Counted from the stretch's first letter, positions 42,973-52,716 are shown. The stretch: 64,000 bases of DNA from Flavihumibacter fluvii (GCF_018595675.2 NZ_CP092333.1:830001-894000); one strand, 5' to 3'. Notes: generated by a model from the letters alone, not told the origin. Program-made: numbers and translations.

Positions 42973-43599
42973 TTATTTCTTTTGCAGGGTAATCCACTGG
43001 GTGCCTGCATAGGTTATATTGACTGAAGTGCCATTGATGACCTGGTTTTCATTAAATGAAAAAGGGGACTTTAAGGTTAATATATTTCCGGACCAGGATA
43101 ATTTTGCACCCAGGGTTACATTTGGGATGGTTATTCCGCTGCCATTTGGCGCACCGATAGTGGCATTCTGGAAGGTGAGTGAATCCGTTCCCGACTCGGT
43201 ATACGGTGTGCTATCACTAAATGGCGGAACCTGGGCTGTAAAAGAGGAGTCCACGGATTCCACCAAAACGCCAGCTACATAAAAATACCCCTTGATGGTG
43301 GTGTCTACTGTGTAAGAAACATTATTAGTGTTGAATTTTCCGCCGTCAATTAAAACGGTGCCCTGGTTATTCTTTGAGGTATAATCGGTCACTACGACTG
43401 CTTTATAATCAACGCCGCTCTCACTATACAGGAATGTGCTGGTTGCCTGTAACCGGATATTGACCAGGTCATAATTTCCATTCAGCGTATTGGTATTACC
43501 GCCAGTAGATGGCTCATCCTCAAGTTCCAGTTGTTTCTGGCAGGAAAATAGCACCACTGAAAGAATGAGGGAGCTATGCAGCAATTGCTTAAATTTCAT
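42973..43599 (-). CDS. Hypothetical lipoprotein
   Basis: 208 residues from ATG 43599; a TTG nine codons upstream is possible. Lipobox VLFSC near residue 20 (LILSVVLFSCQKQ). The rest is a beta-rich domain of about 180 residues (NGNYDLVNIRLQATSTFLYSESG..., VSYTVDTTIKGYFYVAG...), ending in IQWITLQKK-like strands. There is a low-complexity TGGNTNT linker after the lipobox. Upstream of the ABC ATPase on the opposite strand. No family known. Confidence 0.75.
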   Translation of the reverse strand: MKFKQLLHSSLILSVVLFSCQKQLELEDEPSTGGNTNTLNGNYDLVNIRLQATSTFLYSESGVDYKAVVVTDYTSKNNQGTVLIDGGKFNTNNVSYTVDTTIKGYFYVAGVLVESVDSSFTAQVPPFSDSTPYTESGTDSLTFQNATIGAPNGSGITIPNVTLGAKLSWSGNILTLKSPFSFNENQVINGTSVNITYAGTQWITLQKK

Positions 43600-43691
43600 A
43601 AATAGGGCTGTAATTGTATAGCGCAAAGTTAATTGTTAATTGGACAATCCAGGTGGTTGCAAAATCGCTATAAAATCATATTATCGCAAAT

Positions 43692-44675
43692 ATGGAATTA
43701 TTACGCGTTTCCCGTATCAGGAAGCAGGGCAGGGACGGGTTTGTATTAGCGGAGGCCAGTTTTATCCAACAGAAGGGGCAACGGATCGCCATTGCGGGAG
43801 AAACCGGATCGGGGAAAACAACCCTGTTGAAAATTATTGCCGGATTGATTCAGCCCGATAGCGGCGAAGTGTTGTTTGAGGGGGAAAAAGTCATTGGTCC
43901 GATGGATAAACTAATTCCAGGACACCCGAGAATTGCCTATCTATCGCAACATTTTGAATTGAGGAATAATTACCGGGTGGAAGAGATTTTATCCTATGCC
44001 AATAAGATAACTGAGGAATCAGCAACAAAACTATATTCAGTCTGCAGGATCAGCCATTTATTGACCCGCAAAACAGACCAGTTATCGGGTGGTGAAAAGC
44101 AACGGATAGCCATTGCCCGCCTGCTGATCGGTTCACCCGTATTATTGGTACTGGATGAGCCATTTTCAAATCTCGACCTCATCCATAAACAATTGCTGAA
44201 ATCTGTCCTTCGGGAAATCGGTAATGAGCTGGATATTACCTGTATGCTAAGTTCGCATGATCCGCAGGATACATTATCCTGGGCAGATGAAATTATGGTC
44301 ATGCATTCGGGACGTATTATCCAGGCAGGCAGTCCGGAAGAAGTGTACAGGAAACCTGTAAATGAATATGTTGGAGGAATTTTTGGCAACTATACACTCA
44401 TCGGCCAGCAACTGGCAGCGGCATATCCCAGTTATTTTCCTGATCACCCAGCAGGCACATCCATTTTTTTACGTCCGGAACAATTGCGTATTGTGGCACC
44501 AGAAGCGGAAGGATTCAGCGCAACCGTGCAGGGGATTTATTTCCTGGGCAGCAGCTACGAGATTGAATTAAGCCTTTTTGACCAGGTAGTGCTGGCCAGG
44601 TCGGCGACAGGTAAGTTCAATGTTGGGGAAAAAGTGCAGGTGAGCCTTGTTCCTGGTGAAAGCTGGTATGTTTAA
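43692..44675 (+). CDS. ABC transporter ATP-binding protein (PotA/ModC-like with TOBE-type C-terminus)
   Basis: 327 residues. Walker A GETGSGKTT (about 36-44), Q-loop SQHFELR, signature LSGGEKQRIAIARLL (about 132-146), Walker B VLLVLDEPFSNLD and the His switch LSSHDPQDTL are all present. Residues 240-327 resemble a TOBE-like regulatory extension (TSIFLRPEQLRIV, FLGSSYEIEL, VGEKVQVSLVPGESW). This layout belongs to importers of ions, polyamines or small molecules, but no permease or binding protein is adjacent. It overlaps the convergent MFS gene by four bases. Confidence 0.87.
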   Translation: MELLRVSRIRKQGRDGFVLAEASFIQQKGQRIAIAGETGSGKTTLLKIIAGLIQPDSGEVLFEGEKVIGPMDKLIPGHPRIAYLSQHFELRNNYRVEEILSYANKITEESATKLYSVCRISHLLTRKTDQLSGGEKQRIAIARLLIGSPVLLVLDEPFSNLDLIHKQLLKSVLREIGNELDITCMLSSHDPQDTLSWADEIMVMHSGRIIQAGSPEEVYRKPVNEYVGGIFGNYTLIGQQLAAAYPSYFPDHPAGTSIFLRPEQLRIVAPEAEGFSATVQGIYFLGSSYEIELSLFDQVVLARSATGKFNVGEKVQVSLVPGESWYV

Positions 44676-45829
44676 GAATAGTATTTAACAGCCAACTGTT
44701 TTTTCAACAGGGAATATGGCAGCCAGATGATCAGTATAGCCAGCATCGCAATACAGCCAAAAGACCATCTTAAGCTGCTGTATTCAGCTATAAATCCAAC
44801 AAGAGGCGGGATGAACAGGAAACCCATGTAGCCAATGGTTGAGATGGATGCCAGCGCCGCCCCGCTATTGGTATTTGTTGATTTTCCTGCCATACTGAAG
44901 ACCATTGGGACAACGCATGAAACACCAAAGCCGGTCAATATAAATCCGGCAATAGTGAGGTAGGGAAATGGGGATAAGACCGTGATGGAAAAGCCCGTCA
45001 GCACAAAACAACCACTTGCTACCAGGAGAGGCAGAACCCCCAGTTTATTGGTCAGCCAATCGCCCAGGAAGCGTCCGGTAGTCATGGAAACCATGTATGC
45101 AACAAAAGCGAATGTTGATAATCCTTTTCCGGCACTTAATTCCTGCCTGAAAAAAACACTACCCCAATCATACATGGTATTCTCACAGGCCATCGAAGCA
45201 AAACAGATCATCGAAAATTTGAAAAGCGCAGGTTCAGGCAGGGTAAAGAAACTTTTTCTTTTAACCGGCGCGGGCACTTCGCCGTTAGTTAACCGGATGA
45301 ATAAAAAAGAAAGCGCCAAAAGTGCCACACTTACCATCAGGAGGTGCCAGGTTACGGCAATTTCATACAGTACCATAAAATAACCCAGTGCGGCACCAGC
45401 AAAACCAGCCAGGCTCCACACGCCATGGAAGGAATTCATAATAGACTTGCTGAACATTCTTTGGGTTTCCACAGCCTGTGCGTTCATGGACAGGTTAAGC
45501 AGGTTGCGGGTTATGCCAAATGCCAGCAGTACCAACACCAATTGCCATGCATAAGCAGCTGTTCCCGGCAAACAAAGGACCAGGTTAAAAGCGATGGCCC
45601 CGCCAAGCATAATTTTTTTACTGCTGAACCTTTGTAATAGCCAGCTGGTGATAGGAAGTGTCAGTAATAATCCAACCGGGAATGCAAAAAGAACCAGGCC
45701 GAGCTCCCCTTCCGACAAATGCAAGTGTTCTTTTACGGTGGGAATACGGGAAGCCCAGGAGGCATAACCAAACCCGGAAATGAAAAAGAAAATCGTTACG
45801 GCCAGTCTTTGTTGAACAGGAGATCCCAT
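44672..45829 (-). CDS. MFS transporter
   Basis: 385 residues, twelve hydrophobic helices. It begins QRLAVTIFFFISGFGYASWASRIPTVKEHLHLSEGELGLVL, typical of the fucose permease/YbjJ-like branch of MFS, and has the MFS loop motif at FLGDWLTNKLG. Sugar or drug transport is possible; the substrate is not visible. It overlaps the ABC ATPase end by four bases and lies 11 bases before the end of the large surface protein's partner strand. Confidence 0.88.
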   Translation of the reverse strand: MGSPVQQRLAVTIFFFISGFGYASWASRIPTVKEHLHLSEGELGLVLFAFPVGLLLTLPITSWLLQRFSSKKIMLGGAIAFNLVLCLPGTAAYAWQLVLVLLAFGITRNLLNLSMNAQAVETQRMFSKSIMNSFHGVWSLAGFAGAALGYFMVLYEIAVTWHLLMVSVALLALSFLFIRLTNGEVPAPVKRKSFFTLPEPALFKFSMICFASMACENTMYDWGSVFFRQELSAGKGLSTFAFVAYMVSMTTGRFLGDWLTNKLGVLPLLVASGCFVLTGFSITVLSPFPYLTIAGFILTGFGVSCVVPMVFSMAGKSTNTNSGAALASISTIGYMGFLFIPPLVGFIAEYSSLRWSFGCIAMLAILIIWLPYSLLKKQLAVKYYS

Positions 45830-45839
45830 GAAATATTGT

Positions 45840-47840
45840 TTACCTGATCAGCGTGGTTTTGCCTTTTTTGGAAAACTGTTTTTTTGAATCGCGATCAGTA
45901 AAGGTTAATGTCCAGATATATACACCGCTTGCCTGCAATTCTGAATTGAATCTTCCATCCCAACCTTTTTTCCAGTTGGTAGTACTAAAAACAACCTGTC
46001 CCCACCGGTTATATACGGTAAAGGTAAGTTGTTCAGCTTTCACGGCATTCAGGGGGTATAACATATCATTCCTGCCATCGGAATTTGGGGTGAATGCATT
46101 CGGTACATCGATCAGGCAGCTGACATAAACCTTTGTGGTTTTTTCTATGGAACTTGAACAGCCGATAGCATTGGTAACAGTATACTGTATGCGATATTCC
46201 CTTGTGGCAGCTGTTCGGTTAAATATGTGGTTGGGTGAAACCTCATTGCTGGTATTTCCATCCCCGAAATTCCAGTGATGCGAAACAATATTACCCACAG
46301 CAGTACTGGTCAGTTGAATCGGTTCGAGAGGACAATTGTCTTCGGCAACTGAAAAGTCAGCTTGTATGAAATTGTCGAGAACAACTGTTTGTTTGGCTGT
46401 ATCAGCACAGAAACCATTACTTACGATTAGTTGTACCTGTTTTTCGGTAAAACGCGAGTACCTGGCCTCCGGATTTTGTTGTGTACTGGCCATATTATCA
46501 TCCAGGTCCCATATGAAGCTGCTCACTTCATTATTACCAGGATGGCTATATGCCACCAGGTCTTGCACGCAGCCATAGGTTATATTGTAGGAGAAATCAG
46601 CATTTACCGTATCCTTGACCGAAAAAGGAAGGCTTGATCCGGGGGGTGTTTCTTCATTGCATTCATCCAGGAGGGTGTTTCCATCTGAGCCCCGTTTCAA
46701 TTGGATCCTGAAATCACCTTTCTGGCTGATGGCCTTGTCAAGAGTAATGGTAATTTCCTTTGTTCTTTCATCCGCGCAATTACCCGAAGCTGTAACAATA
46801 CCTACCGGGTAGGGGCCGATGATGGAAAAATCTGTACCATCTTCTGCAATGCTGCTGCATAGGATATCTTTAGGGAAAATCAGTTTTAGTTCCCGGGGTG
46901 CACAACTAACTGGTACCAGGCTATCCATTGGAGTTGGCACAATGGGCTGTATGGTAAATGCCATTGTTTCAGTTGTTGGTAAAGCAGTTCCACAGATATC
47001 GAGTATAGTATTTTCATCGGTACCTTCTTTCACCTTCAAAACATAGTCGCCGGGAGGCAATTGCTGGCCTATCTTGATTTCAATGGAGTCGGTATCAAAC
47101 CTGGATGAGCAACCGATACCTGTTGCGCTGCTAAATGTGACGGGATTCCCATCAATATAAAAATCTGTTCCGTCGGGAGCAATACTATTGCAAAGCATTT
47201 TTTTGTTCAGCTTTACCCGTATGATATCTCCGCCGCAATTAGATCCGGCACTCATCAATGCAGGTGTCCTGGTATCTGTAATCACAGCTGACCCACCATT
47301 AAACTCCAGCGTATAACCTTCCATGGAATTGGTGAACGGGGCGAAATGGCTGACCAGTAAAAGGTAATTATGGTTAACCTTTAATACCGGTTGTTTGCTG
47401 TTGAGGGGTTTGCCATAACCTGCGCATACAAATGTTTCGCTGGCGGAGGAAGATGTACCCGTTAACCCGGTTTCGCCGCTCCAGTTACAGGCGATAGACA
47501 GGTTGCCATCTGTAAACACTTCGTTCGGGTTGTGACCTGTAATATCATATAGTTCCCAGTCATAATCATCATCCAGGTTGTTGGGTGTGATCATGAATCC
47601 CAATGTGCCTTCCTTGAAGCAGGTGAATTTGTACCAGAATGGATTGGTATCCGTTACGTTATCTGATTTGCATTTTGACGGCAAAATCTTGTTACCGCAG
47701 AGGGGGACTGTCTGCTGCTTAAAAATACTGGTACCGCAAACAGGGAAGGCGGTTGTCGGGTTCTGACCTCGTGTGGTACAGGTCTGCGATAATCCAACCA
47801 TTGAATAAAAAAGGCAAAAAACAAGTACAGCTATCCTCAT
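45840..47840 (-). CDS. Large secreted protein with PKD domains and a gliding-motility (CHU_C/T9SS type B) C-terminal domain
   Basis: 666 residues with signal peptide (AVLVFCLFYSMVGLSQ, cleavage near 19). Two long repeat-like segments (about 200-300 and 305-410: CNSIAPDGTDFYIDG..., CSSIAEDGTDFSIIG...) resemble each other, followed by PKD-like domains (about 415-580: VQDLVAYSHPG...SFIWDLDD, HHWNFGDGNTSNEVSPNHIF). The C-terminal 90 residues, DVPNAFTPNSDGRNDMLYP...FTVYNRWGQVVFSTTNWKKGWDGRFNSELQASGVYIWTL, are a CHU_C type B sorting domain. It should be exported by the type IX system to the surface. Confidence 0.92.
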   Translation of the reverse strand: MRIAVLVFCLFYSMVGLSQTCTTRGQNPTTAFPVCGTSIFKQQTVPLCGNKILPSKCKSDNVTDTNPFWYKFTCFKEGTLGFMITPNNLDDDYDWELYDITGHNPNEVFTDGNLSIACNWSGETGLTGTSSSASETFVCAGYGKPLNSKQPVLKVNHNYLLLVSHFAPFTNSMEGYTLEFNGGSAVITDTRTPALMSAGSNCGGDIIRVKLNKKMLCNSIAPDGTDFYIDGNPVTFSSATGIGCSSRFDTDSIEIKIGQQLPPGDYVLKVKEGTDENTILDICGTALPTTETMAFTIQPIVPTPMDSLVPVSCAPRELKLIFPKDILCSSIAEDGTDFSIIGPYPVGIVTASGNCADERTKEITITLDKAISQKGDFRIQLKRGSDGNTLLDECNEETPPGSSLPFSVKDTVNADFSYNITYGCVQDLVAYSHPGNNEVSSFIWDLDDNMASTQQNPEARYSRFTEKQVQLIVSNGFCADTAKQTVVLDNFIQADFSVAEDNCPLEPIQLTSTAVGNIVSHHWNFGDGNTSNEVSPNHIFNRTAATREYRIQYTVTNAIGCSSSIEKTTKVYVSCLIDVPNAFTPNSDGRNDMLYPLNAVKAEQLTFTVYNRWGQVVFSTTNWKKGWDGRFNSELQASGVYIWTLTFTDRDSKKQFSKKGKTTLIR

Positions 47841-47885
47841 ATCGGGTCACAATGTAAAAAAACTTAACCTACAACGACCTGTAAT

Positions 47886-48188
47886 TCAGGGTATATTTAT
47901 AGACTCAAAGAAGGATAGCCTGTTTTTTAACATTTTTATTTCATCCTGTAAGGTCCTGATTTTCCGAAGGAGGTGCCTGATGGCATCAATACCCTCTGTA
48001 TTAATGCCCAATTCATAATACCAGCGCGTATATGTTTCCAGGTCTTGTAATTGTTCCAGATGCAGGTAAGCCTCGTTATCGATCACCGTGAATTCAATGA
48101 TGCCATCTTCCTGCAGGCTGGTTATAAAAACCGGGTCCAGTGAATGGATGCTGCAATATTCATGTACCGTAATTAATTGCAAGGTCAT
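47886..48188 (-). CDS. cbpM: Chaperone modulator CbpM
   Basis: 100 residues. The MerR-like helical modulator pattern (LITVHEYCSIHSLDPVFITSLQEDGIIEF..., YLHLEQLQDLETYTRWYYELGINTEGIDAIRHLLRKI) with a C-terminal coiled coil (RTLQDEIKMLKNRL) is typical of CbpM, which binds the J-domain protein CbpA and blocks it. It ends three bases after cbpA on the same strand, which settles the assignment. Confidence 0.9.
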   Translation of the reverse strand: MTLQLITVHEYCSIHSLDPVFITSLQEDGIIEFTVIDNEAYLHLEQLQDLETYTRWYYELGINTEGIDAIRHLLRKIRTLQDEIKMLKNRLSFFESINIP

Positions 48189-48191
48189 AAC

Positions 48192-49103
48192 TCAATTTTT
48201 GGGTTGAAGAGAGGATAACTGGCGGAATAAATCCATTTGTTTTTCGTCCAGGTTGGTTGGGATTTTCACAATAAGTGTAACGATAAGGTCACCAAATTGT
48301 CCAGCTTGCTTGTATACCGGAAAGCCTTTTCCTTTCAGGCGGAGTTTTGTGCCATTTTGGGTACCTGCGACCACCTTCATTTTCACTTTACCTTCCAAGG
48401 TGGAGACCAGGATCTCACCACCCAGCACTGCTGTATACAGGTCGATTTCGGTCGAGGTATACAGGTCATTTTCGAGCCGTTTAAATACCGGGTCTTCCAT
48501 TATTTTGAAAGTAATGTACAGGTCTCCGTTGGGTCCGCCATTTGCACCGGGTGCACCATATCCGGCTAATTTGATGACTTGTCCATCATAAATTCCTGCA
48601 GGGACGGTAATGCGGACGTTTTTCCCATGGATCTGCAGGGTTTCCTGATGGGTGGAGTAAGCTTGTCGTAGCGTTTTTTCAAGAGTTGTGGTGTAATCGC
48701 TTCCCCTGAATTTTGGGGGCTGACCTCCTCTTCCGCCAGCATTCCTTTCTCCGCCAAACCGGCTGCCAAACAAAGATTCGAAAAAATCGGAATAATCTTC
48801 GTCGTCCTGGCCGGTGCTATAGGAACTACGTGGACCTGTACGTGAACCTTGCTGCCTGGCCTGTTCGAATTGATCGGCCTGTTTCCAGTTTTCTCCATAC
48901 TCATCGTATTTCTTTCTTTTTTCGGGGTCACTTAATACCTCGTTGGCTTCATTGATCTGCTGGAATTTGAGGTGGGCGTCTTTGTCATTGGGGTTCAGGT
49001 CGGGATGGTGCTTGCGGGCCAGTTTACGGTAGGCCTTTTTGATGTCCTCTGCAGAGGCTTTTTTTTCCAGTCCCAGGATCTTATAATAGTCTATGAATGC
49101 CAT
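48192..49103 (-). CDS. cbpA: Curved-DNA-binding J-domain protein CbpA
   Basis: 303 residues from ATG 49103 ([38 protein letters not shown]), eleven codons inside the longer frame. The J domain has the HPD motif in its usual place (about 33-35). A Gly/Arg-rich linker follows ([19 protein letters not shown]), then the two C-terminal DnaJ substrate-binding domains ([24 protein letters not shown]..., [13 protein letters not shown]). No zinc-finger, so CbpA-type rather than DnaJ. It stimulates DnaK and binds curved DNA, and works with CbpM three bases downstream. Confidence 0.93.
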   Translation of the reverse strand: MAFIDYYKILGLEKKASAEDIKKAYRKLARKHHPDLNPNDKDAHLKFQQINEANEVLSDPEKRKKYDEYGENWKQADQFEQARQQGSRTGPRSSYSTGQDDEDYSDFFESLFGSRFGGERNAGGRGGQPPKFRGSDYTTTLEKTLRQAYSTHQETLQIHGKNVRITVPAGIYDGQVIKLAGYGAPGANGGPNGDLYITFKIMEDPVFKRLENDLYTSTEIDLYTAVLGGEILVSTLEGKVKMKVVAGTQNGTKLRLKGKGFPVYKQAGQFGDLIVTLIVKIPTNLDEKQMDLFRQLSSLQPKN

Positions 49104-49374
49104 AATTGGTGGTACTTTACCTGGCCTGTAGGCCATTGTTAAATTTACTCTTTTTCCCAGATTCCGCCATTAAAGGTGAGTTTAAGATAACTTCAATGGT
49201 TAAGCGTAGTTGATTTTGGAGCCAGCAACTGGTGGGAACGATGTTCCTAGGCAGAAATCAAGGTGGAAATCCGGTAGCAATTGCTTAACTTATCAACAAC
49301 CCGGAAATTAAGTCCGGCAAAAATAATGCTGGCAGGCAACCCCTGGTGCTAAAGTAACGTTTCAAACGCCATAC

Positions 49375-49977
49375 ATGAGTCTTTCACAGGGCACTGAAGA
49401 TACCTTACCATCCCTGGTTTCAGGGTGTGCTTTGCTGAATCGGGCTAGTCAAAAACAGTTTTATGCACAGTTTTATGGCTATGCTTTCAGCACATGCCAC
49501 CGTTATGTCTCAAAAGAAGAGGAAATAATTGAAGTGGTGAATGATGGCTTTTTGAAGATTTTTCGGGAAATAAGCCATTTCCAGCCCATGTATGCCTCTT
49601 TTGAAAACTCCCTGATGGGTTGGATCCGCCGCATTTTCATCAATACAGCCATAGATCACGTTCGGAAGGAAAAAAACAGGATGCTTTTTACGCATGACCA
49701 GCATGAGGCTATAGATAATGTTTCGGTACCTGCTGCCGGATTAGAAAGACTTTCCCACAAGGAATTGCTGGAATTGATTACTAAGCTGACACCTGCCTAC
49801 CGAATGGTATTCAACCTGTATGTGATCGATGGGTACACCCATGAGGAGATCTCGGAAATCCTGGGCATAGCTGTTGGAACCTCAAAATCAAATTTGGCCA
49901 AAGCTAGGTTCAACCTACAGAAAATGATTTTAAATAAGCAGACGCAATTGTTAATTCATGAACAAAGAGCAATATAA
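49375..49977 (+). CDS. ECF-type RNA polymerase sigma factor
   Basis: 200 residues. Region 2 is around QFYAQFYGYAFSTCHRYVSKEEEIIEVVNDGFLKIFREI (about 28-66), with WIRRIFINTAIDHVRKEKNR as region 2.4/linker; region 4 is LLELITKLTPAYRMVFNLYVIDGYTHEEISEILGIAVGTSKSNLAKARFNLQ (about 137-188), holding the helix-turn-helix. The SKSNLAKAR pattern is standard. It overlaps the next gene by 20 bases, so the two are co-translated and the next protein is the likely regulator. Confidence 0.92.
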   Translation: MSLSQGTEDTLPSLVSGCALLNRASQKQFYAQFYGYAFSTCHRYVSKEEEIIEVVNDGFLKIFREISHFQPMYASFENSLMGWIRRIFINTAIDHVRKEKNRMLFTHDQHEAIDNVSVPAAGLERLSHKELLELITKLTPAYRMVFNLYVIDGYTHEEISEILGIAVGTSKSNLAKARFNLQKMILNKQTQLLIHEQRAI

Positions 49978-51364
49978 TTCATTCGACGACTGGTTCAGGG
50001 AGGCAGCAGCACAACCTGGACCAGCTGTTGATGATGCGGCCTGGCTACAAATGGAAGCAAGGCTGGACGGCGAAAAGAAAAAGCGTCGGAGAGTTGTATT
50101 TTGGTGGTGGTTCACCGGAATATTCCTGGCAGGTGGCATCTTTATGCTTACCGGCAATCAATTTGAATCAGGCAGGAAAACAGCTATTCCTGAAATAACA
50201 ACAAATACTCCCAGGGCCAAAAATACCAAAGGATCAGGCCAGGTTGTACCCAATGGAATAGTGGCACCAGGTACAGGGTCGATTTCTGCGGATACACCAG
50301 CGGACATACAATTACAAAACGCTTCAACAAACCCCAAGCCTTCAAAGACTGGTTCAGGTACTGGTGACAATAAAACAGCCCTGACACCAACCACTGGAAA
50401 TACAAAGCAATATGCCAGGGCAATAAATAGCCTGGCCATAGGGCCTGTTGGCCAACCGGAGGTTCAAAACAACAAAAAACGGAGTGATAAAAAAACAAGG
50501 CAGCAGACATCTGCCATTGGAATGGCCAGTGCTTCAGTAGTTGTGGCTGACCCTTCAAAAAAGAAAGATCCTATAAAAAGTGATATCCACCAAGAGTCTA
50601 AACAAATTGATTCAACTGGTGTGGAAAATGCACCGGTTCAGGAAATTGAGCCCGGGTCTGCTGATTCCCTGGCAAATGATACGATTCAAAAGAAACCAGA
50701 GATAAAACCAATTACAAGTAACAATTCGAAGGCTGGAAATAAACCAAAGAAAACATCCGATCGCAAATCGCATATGTACCTGTTTGGTGCAATTGCGCCA
50801 GAATGGTCATATATCAGCCATCGTGGTGTAGGAAATGCTGCTATTAGTTATGGTGGCGGTATCGGATACCAGTTTTCCGGAAAGTGGGCAATACAGGCCG
50901 GTGTATTTTTGTCGGGAAAAAAATATGTAGCCGGTGAAGGCGATTATACACCCAAGCCCGGATCTTATTATGATAATCCAAATTATGTCATTGAATCTGT
51001 TGATGCCGATTGTTCGGTACTTGAAATACCCATTTCAGTACGGTACACCTTCCTGCAAAAGAAAAGAACAGGCTTTTTTGCTATGGCGGGGATCAGCTCA
51101 GCGATCATGAAAGAAGAAACCTATGACTATGAGTATTACCGTTATGGTAATCCGGCAAATTCATCCTATACCTATAAGACAGGTGAATTATATCTTTTTT
51201 CGGGGTTAAGTATATCTGTGGGCATGGAAAGCAAGCTGAATAAAAATTTCTCATTAATAGTCGCTCCCTATTTTAATATACCACTAAAAGGTATCGGAGA
51301 AGGCAGTGTGCAACTGAATTCTTTTGGGATACAAGGTGGCATAAAATACAATCTTCCTTTTTAA
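49958..51364 (+). CDS. Anti-sigma-like protein with inner-membrane helix and outer-membrane beta-barrel domain
   Basis: 468 residues. A charged N-terminus (about 1-45) with DWFREAAAQPGPAVDDAAWLQMEARLD resembles the start of Bacteroidota anti-sigma factors. One helix spans about 46-64 (VVFWWWFTGIFLAGGIFML). A 200-residue Lys/Ser/Thr/Pro-rich linker (about 67-270) follows, and the last 195 residues read as a small eight-stranded outer-membrane barrel (MYLFGAIAPEWSYIS, GGGIGYQFSGKWAIQAGVFLSG, SVGMESKLNKNFSLIVAPYFNI). It overlaps the sigma gene by 20 bases. A protein crossing both membranes could sense the outer membrane and hold the sigma factor. Confidence 0.82.
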   Translation: MNKEQYNSFDDWFREAAAQPGPAVDDAAWLQMEARLDGEKKKRRRVVFWWWFTGIFLAGGIFMLTGNQFESGRKTAIPEITTNTPRAKNTKGSGQVVPNGIVAPGTGSISADTPADIQLQNASTNPKPSKTGSGTGDNKTALTPTTGNTKQYARAINSLAIGPVGQPEVQNNKKRSDKKTRQQTSAIGMASASVVVADPSKKKDPIKSDIHQESKQIDSTGVENAPVQEIEPGSADSLANDTIQKKPEIKPITSNNSKAGNKPKKTSDRKSHMYLFGAIAPEWSYISHRGVGNAAISYGGGIGYQFSGKWAIQAGVFLSGKKYVAGEGDYTPKPGSYYDNPNYVIESVDADCSVLEIPISVRYTFLQKKRTGFFAMAGISSAIMKEETYDYEYYRYGNPANSSYTYKTGELYLFSGLSISVGMESKLNKNFSLIVAPYFNIPLKGIGEGSVQLNSFGIQGGIKYNLPF

Positions 51365-51456
51365 TTGAAAATAATATAATAAGGCAACCTTTTTTTAGCA
51401 TGCAACGATAAGATGGTCAAGGGAACAATTTCATTCCAACTGCAAAAACCATCTTT

Positions 51457-52284
51457 ATGTATACGAGATTACTTCGATCCAGGCTCTTAGGCTGCCTGTT
51501 TGTTATTACCTTATTTATGGCTTGTAGTAAAAGCGGGACAGATGCACCAATGAGTCCATGTACCGGCATTACGATATCTGTGAATGGCACAGCGACCAAT
51601 ACAAGTGGAGCGGGCAATTCAGATGGATCAATAACCGCGACGGCATCGGGTGCAACCGGCTTTACGTTTAGCCTGAATGGGGGGACGGCGCAGTCATCAG
51701 GTACCTTTAATAACCTGGCAGCAGGATCATATACCATTACCGCAAAAACGTCACAGGGTTGCAGTGGAACGGGAACTTTTACAGTAACTAACGGTGACGC
51801 ATGCGCGGGAAAGACAATTACTGTTGGTGCTAAAATCACCAATTCCGACAAATGTTCGCCCAGCGGAACGATTAAAGTTGAAGTTACTGGAAGTACAGGG
51901 TTTACCTACCGCTTAAATGCCAGCGGTGCTTACCAGGCTGAAGACTTGTTTAATAATGTTGGTCCGGGTAACTATACAGTGTATGCAAAAGATGGTGCCG
52001 GTTGCGAAAAATCAACCACAGTTACGGTTGGATCGCTCGATAATGGTCCGCTTTTTACGGCAGTGAAATCCCTGATAAATGCAAAATGTGCAACCTGCCA
52101 TGTAGCCGGTCATTCATCGGGAATCAATTTCACCGTAGAGTGTACAATCGTGGAGAAAAAATCAAACATCAGGGCAGCAGCTGTTGATAGTGAAAAGATG
52201 CCCCAGGGTGGTCCGGCTTTAACAGCGGCAGAGAAGAAAACAATTACTGATTGGATAGATGCCGGCGGGAAAAGTTCAGATTAA
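51457..52284 (+). CDS. Lipoprotein with SprB-like repeats and a c-type-haem site
   Basis: 275 residues. Lipobox LFMAC near residue 22. Two SprB-type repeats follow (about 55-105: SDGSITATASGATGFTFSLNGG...FNNLAAGSYTITAK; about 125-180: GTIKVEVTGSTGFTYRLN...GNYTVYAKDGAGC). The C-terminal domain holds KCATCHVAGH (CxxCH haem attachment, about 211-220) and a KMPQGG Met axial candidate with LTAAEKKTITDWIDAGG. This joins an adhesin-type repeat to a small cytochrome. Its stop shares one base with the next ATG. Confidence 0.82.
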   Translation: MYTRLLRSRLLGCLFVITLFMACSKSGTDAPMSPCTGITISVNGTATNTSGAGNSDGSITATASGATGFTFSLNGGTAQSSGTFNNLAAGSYTITAKTSQGCSGTGTFTVTNGDACAGKTITVGAKITNSDKCSPSGTIKVEVTGSTGFTYRLNASGAYQAEDLFNNVGPGNYTVYAKDGAGCEKSTTVTVGSLDNGPLFTAVKSLINAKCATCHVAGHSSGINFTVECTIVEKKSNIRAAAVDSEKMPQGGPALTAAEKKTITDWIDAGGKSSD

Positions 52285-52697
52285 TGAAATCATTGCATAA
52301 ACAGAGAATGATTGCTGCCTTCATAATCCTGGTATTAATTGGTATAGGCGTTGAATATGGCTATTACCTTTTTAATAAGCCACGGTCATCGGTAGTTTCC
52401 AGTACAACGGACCTTCAAATTGATGCAAAAGCACTCTTTCATGATTTTGAAACAAATGATAGCCTTGCCAGCAGCAGGTACCTCAATAAAGTTATTGAAG
52501 TGAAAGGGATTGTGCAGGCTATAGATTCTTCCGCCGGAAATATAGCTGTGTTGCTGGCCACCGGATCTGCCGGGTTGATCAATTGTGCAATGGCCGGAAA
52601 TACTGTGCGTGTCCAGGAAAAAAAGGAAATCCTCATCAAAGGGAGGTGCGCAGGTTACATGCTGGATGTCATCATGGTAGACTGTGTGATTCCCTGA
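52284..52697 (+). CDS. Membrane-anchored OB-fold (tRNA_anti-like) protein
   Basis: 137 residues from ATG 52284, which shares the TAATG overlap with the previous stop; the longer frame from 52251 overlaps the cytochrome gene. One N-terminal helix (about 8-28, IAAFIILVLIGIGVEYGYYLF), then an OB-like domain (SSRYLNKVIEVKGIVQAIDSSAGNIAVLLATG...EILIKGRCAGYMLDVIMVDCVI). Such OB-fold proteins are common in Bacteroidota periplasm, with no known ligand. It lies in the cytochrome-YceI-barrel cluster. Confidence 0.78.
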   Translation: MKSLHKQRMIAAFIILVLIGIGVEYGYYLFNKPRSSVVSSTTDLQIDAKALFHDFETNDSLASSRYLNKVIEVKGIVQAIDSSAGNIAVLLATGSAGLINCAMAGNTVRVQEKKEILIKGRCAGYMLDVIMVDCVIP

Positions 52698-52716
52698 TTC
52701 CCAATAAACCAGTTAT

